From assembly GCF_030268685.1 (NCBI RefSeq), contig NZ_BSRQ01000002.1:1-64000 (forward strand): a DNA stretch of 64,000 bases. The letters run 5' to 3'. The notes beneath the pieces are model-generated. The model saw only the letters and a program-made list of their open reading frames with translations, was not told the DNA's origin and did no database searches. Shown here piece by piece: positions 58,584 through 64,000 of the stretch. The position numbers and the translations under genes are program-made. Every line of letters starts with the position of its first letter. Position 1 is the first letter of the stretch. The stretch comes from Microtetraspora sp. NBRC 13810. GTDB lineage: Bacteria; Actinomycetota; Actinomycetes; Streptosporangiales; Streptosporangiaceae.

Positions 58584-58601
58584 ATAATGACGGTTCATTA
58601 T
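58584..58601. promoter_or_regulatory. TetR operator
   Basis: ATAATGA (58584-58590) and TCATTAT (58595-58601) are perfect arms around CGGT. They lie 15 bp before the TetR start in a patch of low GC. Size and symmetry are those of TetR-family operators; autoregulation of the TetR-SDR pair is expected. Confidence 0.8.
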
Positions 58602-58615
58602 TTAATGGAGGGATC

Positions 58616-59224
58616 ATGGCGGGACGACCGCGCACGATCAGCGAGGAGCGCATCATGGTCGCGCTCGCCGCGACGGTCGGGCGGGTGGGGCCGAGTAGGC
58701 TGACCCTGGCCGACGTCGCACGGGAGGCCGGGGTGTCCACCGGCGTGCTCGTCGGGCGGTACGGCAGCAAACGGGATCTCCTGCTGGGCTTCGTCCGGTG
58801 GGGGTTGTCGGAGCAGGCGTTCGCCCGGCCGATGCGGGCCGCGTTCGAGACGGCCGCCGACCCGGTCGAAGGGCTGATCCGCGCGGTGGTGCGCAGCGCC
58901 GGGCCGGGCACGGAGCCCGGGGAGTTCGCCAACCACCTGGCGTTCCTGCACCTGGAGCTGGCCGACGAGGAGTTCCGCGCGCTGCTCGGCGAGCACGACG
59001 CCGCGGTCCGCGCGGAGCTCGCCGGCTACCTGCGGGCGGCGGTGACCGCCGGGCGCCTGGTGCCCGGCGCAGACGTCGAGGCGCTCGCCTCCGCCGTCGA
59101 CTCCATCCGCAACGGCACACAGATCACCTGGGCGATGACCCGTTCCCAGCCGCTCGGCGACGCGATCCGCCGGGACCTGACCACACTGCTCGCTCCCTAC
59201 CGGAGCACCGAGGAGGACCGATGA
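58616..59224 (+). CDS. TetR-family transcriptional regulator
   Basis: This 202-residue protein has an N-terminal helix-turn-helix (about 10-55: LTLADVAREAGVSTGVLVGR and YGSKRDLLLGFV) and a helical ligand domain behind it. It starts at ATG 58616 after GGAGGGATC. It overlaps the SDR gene by four bases (ATGA), and an 18-bp palindrome precedes it. It should therefore control itself and the SDR in response to an unknown small molecule. Confidence 0.93.
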   Translation: MAGRPRTISEERIMVALAATVGRVGPSRLTLADVAREAGVSTGVLVGRYGSKRDLLLGFVRWGLSEQAFARPMRAAFETAADPVEGLIRAVVRSAGPGTEPGEFANHLAFLHLELADEEFRALLGEHDAAVRAELAGYLRAAVTAGRLVPGADVEALASAVDSIRNGTQITWAMTRSQPLGDAIRRDLTTLLAPYRSTEEDR

Positions 59225-60129
59225 AGAACACGTCCCTGACCGGCCAGGTCGCCCTGGTGAGCGGGGCGACCCGCGGCGGCGGCCGGGGGATCGCCGTGCA
59301 GCTCGGCGCGGCCGGGGCCACGGTCTACGTGACCGGCCGCAGCACCCGGGCGGCCAGGTCGCCGATGAACCGCCCGGAGACCGTCGAGGAGACCGCCGAC
59401 CTGGTGACCGCCGCCGGCGGGCGCGGCATCGCCGTGCCCACCGACCATCTGGACCCCGCCCAGGTGCGGGACCTGGTGGCGCGGATCGGCCGGGAGCAGG
59501 ACGGCAGGCTCGACATCCTGGTCAACAACGTCTGGGGCGGCGACCCGCTGACCGTGTGGGACAAGCCGCTGTGGGAGCAGCCGCTCGACGACGGCCTGCG
59601 GTTGCACCGGCAGGCGGTGCACACCCACATCATCACCAGCCACCACGCCCTTCCGCTGCTGGTGGCCCGCGGCCGCGGCCTGGTCGTCGAGGTCACCGAC
59701 GGCACCGCCGACCAGGACTACCGGGGCACCTTCTTCTACGACCTCGCCAAGTCCTCCGTCATCCGCATGGCGAAGGCGCTGGCCGGCGACCTGCGACCGC
59801 ACGGCGTCACGGCCCTCGCGCTCACGCCGGGATTCCTCCGCTCGGAGGCGATGCTCGACCACTTCGGCGTGACCGAGGCCACCTGGCGCGACGGCATCGC
59901 CAAGGACCCCTACTTCGCGCTGTCGGAGACGCCGGTCTACCTCGGCCGCGCGGTCGCCGCGCTCGCCGCCGACCCGCGGGTGGACCGCTGGACCGGGCAG
60001 TCGCTGGCCACCTGGGGTCTCGCCAAGGAGTACGGCTTCGCCGACGCCGACGGCTCCCGCCCGGACTGGGGCGGCTACTACGCCGAGACCCAGCGCCGCG
60101 GCGACGTGGACCCGGCGGACTACCGGTGA
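59221..60129 (+). CDS. Short-chain dehydrogenase/reductase (DHRS1-like)
   Basis: This 302-residue SDR, longer than the classical ~250, has the cofactor motif VSGATRGGGRGIAVQLGAAG, LDILVNNVWGG, and Tyr-x-x-x-Lys in FFYDLAKSSVIRMAK. Such R-G-G-G-R-G-I-A and W-G-G forms with a C-terminal extension (TGQSLATWGLAKEYGF) are seen in the DHRS1-like group. Substrate unknown. Co-translated with the TetR gene through the ATGA overlap. Confidence 0.9.
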   Translation: MKNTSLTGQVALVSGATRGGGRGIAVQLGAAGATVYVTGRSTRAARSPMNRPETVEETADLVTAAGGRGIAVPTDHLDPAQVRDLVARIGREQDGRLDILVNNVWGGDPLTVWDKPLWEQPLDDGLRLHRQAVHTHIITSHHALPLLVARGRGLVVEVTDGTADQDYRGTFFYDLAKSSVIRMAKALAGDLRPHGVTALALTPGFLRSEAMLDHFGVTEATWRDGIAKDPYFALSETPVYLGRAVAALAADPRVDRWTGQSLATWGLAKEYGFADADGSRPDWGGYYAETQRRGDVDPADYR

Positions 60130-60214
60130 GACACGGCCTGCTGTGCTTGTTCGACGCGCCTCGCGCTGTTCACCGCCGTCGCGGCGGCGAGCGCCCCCGA
60201 TCCGGCGCCGGCGG

Positions 60215-60314
60215 CTCGCGGTGAGCCATCCTCGCCGGACTCGCGGTGAGCCGTCCTCGCCGGACTCGCGGTGAGCCGTCCTCGCCGGACTCGCGGTGAG
60301 CCGTCGTCGCGGCG
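60215..60314. repeat. Four 25-bp tandem repeats
   Basis: Units begin at 60215, 60240, 60265 and 60290, each opening CTCGCGGTGAGCC and closing with TCCTCGCCGGA. Units two and three are identical, the first has one change, the last is diverged at its 3' end. There is no spacer-like unique sequence, so this is not a CRISPR array. It lies between the SDR stop and the M48 promoter. Confidence 0.85.
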
Positions 60315-60385
60315 GCGAGACCCGCTCCGGCGCAAACCCCGCTAGGGTCTTTGACCACACCTGACCCTGACGTGGAGTTTGTCCC

Positions 60386-62059
60386 ATGACCACCGCGCTA
60401 CGGGCCGCCCTGGCCTTCGCCCTGCTCAGTGGCTTCTACGTGCTGGTCGGGCTGGTCCTGGCCGCCGCAGTGTTCCTCGACGTCTACCTCCTCGTGGACT
60501 TCCACGTCCGCGGGCTGCAGGTCGCCGCGCTGCTGACACTGGCGGCCGTCGCGCTGGTCCGGGCGCTGTGGATGGTGAGCAGGAGGACGTCGGACGAGCA
60601 GCCGGGCGTGGCCGTGGAGCGGTGGCAGGAGCCGGAGCTGTGGCGGACGGTGGAGGAGCTCGCCCAGCGGGTGCGCACCGCCCCGCCGAACGAGATCCGG
60701 CTGGTGGCCGAGGTGAACGCCGCGGTCTCGGAGGACACCCGGCTGCTCGGCCTGGTCACGACCGGCCGCCGGATGTACATCGGCCTGCCGCTGCTGCAGA
60801 TCCTCACCGTGGACGAGATGCGCGCCGTACTCGGGCACGAGCTGGGCCACTACAGCGGGGCGCACACCCGGCTGGGCGCGCCGGTCTACCGGGGCCGGGT
60901 CTCGCTGATCGCCACCGTGCAGGGGCTGCGCGGCCATCCGATCCTCCAGCGGGTGTTCTACGCCTACGCCAAGCTCTATCTGCGCATCTCCCAGGCCGTG
61001 TCGCGGCGGCAGGAGCTGGAGGCCGACGAGTTCGCGGTCGCCATCGCGGGCAGGGACGCGATGGCCGGGGCGCTCCGCAAGATCCGCAGCACGGCGCTGG
61101 CGTGGGACCTGTTCACCGACTCCTACCTGAGCATGGCCGGCGCGGGCGGCAACCGGCCCGCGCAGATCATGGCCGGGTTCCACGCGCTGCTGTCCGACCC
61201 GGCCCGGCAGGCCGAGCTGGCCAAGGCGGGCGAACAGCCGAGGCCGACCTCCCCCTACGACTCCCATCCCGGCCTGGAGGAGCGGCTCGCCGCGATCGCG
61301 CTGCTGCCCGAACCGGGCCATCCGCCCGACCGCCGGGCCGCGACCGCGCTGCTCGTCGATCCGGGGGTCGCCGCGGCGGCGGTGGAGAACACGATGTGGA
61401 CCCAGGAGGCGCTGACCCGGCTGCGGCCCGTGTCGTGGGAGGACCTCGTCGCCTTCGGCATGTACACCGCGCGCAACGCCGAGGCGCTGTACGACCTGTC
61501 GGCGGCCGGGCAGCGGGTGGTCGGCGCCGCGCTGCCGTACCTGGACGCGGCCTTCGAGGCGATCCACCGGGGGCAGCAGGGGGCGCTGGAGCACGAGTTG
61601 CGGCAGCTCGGCTGGCAGCCGTCCGACACGCTGCTGGCCGGGGTGCTCGGGCAGGCGCTCGAAGCGGTGCTGATCGAGCACGGGCAGGCGAGGTGGACGC
61701 TGTCGTGGTCCGGGCCGGCCCGGCTGCTGTACGGCGACGGCGAGGAGGTGGCGCTGTCGCAGTATGCCGCCAAGGTCGCCGCCGACCCCACGGCCGTCCC
61801 CGGCCTGCGCCGCTGGCTGGCCGACCTGAACGTCGCCTCCGGCTACGTGCCGCAACGACCCGTCCCCGCGGCCCAGGCGCTCCCCTCCCCGGCCTCGGCG
61901 CCCGCCCCGGCCCCGGCCCTCGCTCCGGCCCAGGCGCCCGCTGAGGCGCCCTCCGCCCCCGCCCTCGCCCCGGCCCCGACACCCGCCCCGACACCCGCCC
62001 CGGCGCCCGTCCCGGCCTCGGGTCAGGCTCCCTCCGCTCCGGCACCACCGGCTCCCTGA
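60386..62059 (+). CDS. M48-family membrane metalloprotease (HtpX/Ste24-like)
   Basis: This 557-residue protein has two N-terminal membrane helices (about 10-33 and 42-65). The zinc site is AVLGHELGHYSGAHTR (His151, Glu152, His155), with the third ligand in RRQELEADEFAVAIAG. The C-terminal half, including HPGLEERLAAIALLPEPGHP, is peripheral. The last ~65 residues are Ala/Pro repeats (PAPAPALAPAQAPAEAPSAP) and probably disordered. These enzymes clear damaged membrane proteins on the inner side of the membrane. ATG 60386 has a GGAG-like site 11 bp upstream. Confidence 0.9.
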   Translation: MTTALRAALAFALLSGFYVLVGLVLAAAVFLDVYLLVDFHVRGLQVAALLTLAAVALVRALWMVSRRTSDEQPGVAVERWQEPELWRTVEELAQRVRTAPPNEIRLVAEVNAAVSEDTRLLGLVTTGRRMYIGLPLLQILTVDEMRAVLGHELGHYSGAHTRLGAPVYRGRVSLIATVQGLRGHPILQRVFYAYAKLYLRISQAVSRRQELEADEFAVAIAGRDAMAGALRKIRSTALAWDLFTDSYLSMAGAGGNRPAQIMAGFHALLSDPARQAELAKAGEQPRPTSPYDSHPGLEERLAAIALLPEPGHPPDRRAATALLVDPGVAAAAVENTMWTQEALTRLRPVSWEDLVAFGMYTARNAEALYDLSAAGQRVVGAALPYLDAAFEAIHRGQQGALEHELRQLGWQPSDTLLAGVLGQALEAVLIEHGQARWTLSWSGPARLLYGDGEEVALSQYAAKVAADPTAVPGLRRWLADLNVASGYVPQRPVPAAQALPSPASAPAPAPALAPAQAPAEAPSAPALAPAPTPAPTPAPAPVPASGQAPSAPAPPAP

Positions 62060-62102
62060 CCGGCCGCCCCCCGGCCCCGCCCGGCCGAGGGGGCCGCAGG
62101 GG

Positions 62103-63317
62103 TCAGCAGCCCCTGGCGGCGAAGGCGAGGAACTGGGTGGCCTCCCGCTCGTCGAAGTTGTCGTCGGAGCCGATCACGAGGCTGCACTCGCCGCTCGCCA
62201 GTCGCGGTCCCCAGGCGATGCTCTCCAGGTTCTGCACCGGCGGGCGGACGTCGCCGAGGTCCATGACGAGCCGCTTGGTCACCGGACGGTAGGGCCGGCC
62301 GGTGGCCAGGCTGTCCCTGGACAGCACGTCGGTGGCCCCGCGCAGGTCGATCTCGTACAGCTTGACCCGGTAGTTCACGCCCTCGATCCAGGACCGCTCC
62401 AGCGCGAGGTAGCGGTCGTCGTCGATGGCCAGGATCTCCGAGACGCCGCTGTCGGTGTGCCCGGTGGGCGGGATCGGGGCGGCGGGCAGCGGGTCGATGG
62501 GGTAGGCATACTGGGCCTGCAGGCGGCCGGAGCGGCTCCAGACGGTGATCCGGGCGGGGGCGCCGCGCTCGACGGTGGGCGGCTCGCCGTCCTCATGACG
62601 GGGGCCTTCCACGACGGCCGCGATCGTCCGGGGGGCGAAGGTGAGGCCCTCGAAGCCGAAGTTGCGCCGCGGGCCCGCCTCGGTGCCGGTCATCGTGAGA
62701 TTCTTCGGCAGCGGCAGCTCGCCGCGGTGCCGCCCCTGGTCGTCGGTCCAGCGGACGAACAGCTGGGAGACGGGGATGCCGGGGTTCGACGCGCTCGGGC
62801 GGTCGCCCTCGTGCGCCCAGAGCAGCCGCCCGGTCCGCCGGTCGAAGCGGATGGTCTCCGGGTCGGCCGACTCCGGCTCGCCGTACGCCGGGTAGGGGCT
62901 GCCGTCCGGGCGCTTGAGGGTGGTGACGCCAGTGAGGCGCACGCCGGTGAAGGCGCCGCTCGCCGGGTCGATGTCCAGCCTGCCGGTGTAGAAGCGGGCC
63001 GGGTTGTAGCGCCAGCGGTCGTCGGAGATGAAGTACCAGGTGCCGGTGCGCGGGTCGCGGTCGATGCCGGACAGCCCGCCGACGACGGTCCCCTCGAACT
63101 CCGCGCGGTACGGCAGGCGCTGCTCCCCGAGGAACCGGGTGACGCGCAGTCCCCCGGGCGCGGCCACCCCCTTCGCCACCGTCTCCGCCGCCGTCTTCGC
63201 CGCCACCGTCTCCGCCAGCACCGTCTTCGCCGCCGCCGGACGTGCATCGACGGCTCCCGGCCCCATCGCCACCACCACTGCGACAGCGAAAGCCGATATT
63301 CCCCGCCAATTTGCCAT
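62103..63317 (-). CDS. Secreted esterase-like/phytase-family beta-propeller protein
   Basis: The protein has 404 residues from ATG 63317, with AAGGAGAG upstream. Sec signal peptide (WRGISAFAVAVVVAMG to about residue 26), then a low-complexity Ala/Thr/Val stretch (AKTVLAETVAAKTAAETVAK). The body matches the esterase-like activity of phytase family: GGLSGIDRDPRTGTWYFISD, then DPETIRFDRRTGRLLWAHEG, NFGFEGLTFAPR and SGVSEILAIDDDRYLALERS, and LESIAWGPRL. Such proteins are extracellular, with poorly defined substrates (phosphate esters or lipids). It is followed, on the same strand but separated by 115 bp, by no partner; the cupin gene precedes it. Confidence 0.86.
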   Translation of the reverse strand: MANWRGISAFAVAVVVAMGPGAVDARPAAAKTVLAETVAAKTAAETVAKGVAAPGGLRVTRFLGEQRLPYRAEFEGTVVGGLSGIDRDPRTGTWYFISDDRWRYNPARFYTGRLDIDPASGAFTGVRLTGVTTLKRPDGSPYPAYGEPESADPETIRFDRRTGRLLWAHEGDRPSASNPGIPVSQLFVRWTDDQGRHRGELPLPKNLTMTGTEAGPRRNFGFEGLTFAPRTIAAVVEGPRHEDGEPPTVERGAPARITVWSRSGRLQAQYAYPIDPLPAAPIPPTGHTDSGVSEILAIDDDRYLALERSWIEGVNYRVKLYEIDLRGATDVLSRDSLATGRPYRPVTKRLVMDLGDVRPPVQNLESIAWGPRLASGECSLVIGSDDNFDEREATQFLAFAARGC

Positions 63318-63432
63318 TGTCTCTCCTTGCCTCACGGAAAATGGGCAAGTACATGAGACCCTGACTTCAAAGAATTGTCCAACGACAACTGTGACGAAAT
63401 TACCGTCAAACCCGACTTATATCGGCACGGAA

Positions 63433-63900
63433 TTACTGGAAGGGGCATCCGGGATTGGGCACGTCCTGGGCCAGCGGAGCGCCCTGCGGGTTCACGTAGA
63501 GCACCTGGAGCACGACGGGCGTCTCCCCCAGGTTGCGGCCGATGTGCACGAAACGGCTGCCGCTCGGCTCGACGAAGTTCCGGCCGGCGCCGTAGTTCCT
63601 GGTGGTCACGCAGTCGTAGGTGGTGTGCGTCAGCGTGCCGCGCACCACGCGTACGTACAGCGTGCCGTTGTGCCAGTGCCACCCGGTGCTGCCGCCGGGC
63701 GCGATCGTGATCTGGCGCACGATGTACTCCGTGCCGAGCGCCGTCACCTTGGTGATGTTCTGGCCGCTCACCCCCACCGGCGGGGTCGCGTACGCGGCCT
63801 GGGGCGCCAGAAGAGCGGCCACCGCCCCCCATATGATGACGCTCCGGCTAATCGTGGCCTTTTTCCCGTTGAACGGCACGGCGAAGCCTCGCATCGACAT
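63433..63900 (-). CDS. Secreted cupin-domain protein
   Basis: This 155-residue protein has a basic N terminus and a signal peptide (about residues 1-38, ending AAYA before TPPVG). The single cupin barrel has APGGSTGWHWHNGTLYVRVV, where the two His residues are metal ligands of cupin motif 1, and EPSGSRFVHIGRNLGETPVV, which is motif 2. Two Cys residues (YDCVTT, NPGCPF) may form a disulfide. Function cannot be assigned. ATG 63900 has AGCAGG upstream. The remaining 100 bp to the window end hold no gene. Confidence 0.82.
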   Translation of the reverse strand: MSMRGFAVPFNGKKATISRSVIIWGAVAALLAPQAAYATPPVGVSGQNITKVTALGTEYIVRQITIAPGGSTGWHWHNGTLYVRVVRGTLTHTTYDCVTTRNYGAGRNFVEPSGSRFVHIGRNLGETPVVLQVLYVNPQGAPLAQDVPNPGCPFQ

Positions 63901-64000
63901 GTTGCCTGCTTTCTCACTGTCGGTGTACGGCGGGCGAACGCCGCCCTTTCCAGCAGATTTTCCGTCATAGGCGACCCGGCGGGTTGACAGTGCGCCGCAA

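Noticed and set aside
60215-60314. CRISPR-like array
   Set aside because: The four 25-bp units are directly adjacent, with no unique spacers and no cas genes nearby.
1-64000. tRNA, rRNA and known riboswitches
   Set aside because: I looked for cloverleaf-like and rRNA-like segments in the intergenic regions and saw none; a covariance-model search would be needed to exclude small RNAs.

Overview
The window is high-GC actinobacterial DNA: strong third-position GC, GTG starts, an ISL3-type transposase, actinobacterial LuxR, GntR, MerR and ArsR regulators, a class E/F sortase, and a CtpI-like P-type ATPase. Gene content resembles Streptosporangiales-type soil actinomycetes (Nonomuraea, Actinomadura and relatives). 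That placement is inference; no rRNA or tRNA gene is present to fix it.

Layout. 1-3.5 kb: end of a CBM2-type secreted protein, then a carbohydrate ABC importer (binding protein plus two permeases) with a palindromic operator. 3.6-9.8 kb: a frameshifted MerR gene with a textbook MerR promoter, a large membrane protein with a lipase-like domain, a MOSC protein, a two-TM membrane protein and an acetamidase/formamidase. 9.8-19.4 kb is the main attraction: a complete bacterial microcompartment (BMC) locus of the Rhodococcus/Mycobacterium (RMM, aminoacetone/1-amino-2-propanol) type. It has an APC permease reading away from a tightly overlapping operon: class III aminotransferase-fold enzyme, aldehyde dehydrogenase with a C-terminal encapsulation helix, BMC-T, a small protein with an N-terminal encapsulation-like helix, EutN/CcmL vertex protein, BMC-H, second BMC-T, an APH-fold kinase, a short-chain dehydrogenase and a GntR/UTRA regulator. 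The proposed flow is amino-alcohol uptake, interconversion with the aminoketone, phosphorylation, elimination to an aldehyde inside the shell, and oxidation of the aldehyde.

19.4-28.7 kb is a scarred, horizontally acquired island. A broken SWIM-finger gene and two transposase remnants mark its left side; a 3'-truncated ISL3-type element that cuts an SDR gene marks its right side. Between them lies DNA of visibly lower GC with secreted or cell-wall-directed proteins: a lipoprotein, a secreted lectin-like protein, a 792-residue peptidoglycan-binding plus DUF1906 protein resembling Bacillus YbfG, a small membrane protein, and a Tat-exported M15-like peptidase that lacks a metal ligand.

28.7-38.8 kb: CorA, an MFS exporter divergent from an ArsR-type regulator with a 20-bp palindrome, a YjbR-like protein, an M20 peptidase, a sortase with its probable substrate, a CseBC/MtrAB-like two-component system with a GerMN lipoprotein, and a deletion scar fusing the stumps of a TetR gene and an FAD monooxygenase gene. 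38.8-54 kb: a 1490-residue P-type ATPase with a degenerate duplicated N-terminal half and a repeat-containing membrane partner, a molybdenum hydroxylase whose large subunit is divergent from its FAD and iron-sulfur subunits, a SnoaL-like protein, an M20 dipeptidase, an MFS transporter and a large AAA-LuxR regulator. 54-64 kb: a TauE/SafE transporter, asparagine synthetase, a DUF1275 membrane protein, a TetR-SDR pair with a clear operator, an M48 protease, an esterase-like phytase-family secreted protein and a secreted cupin.
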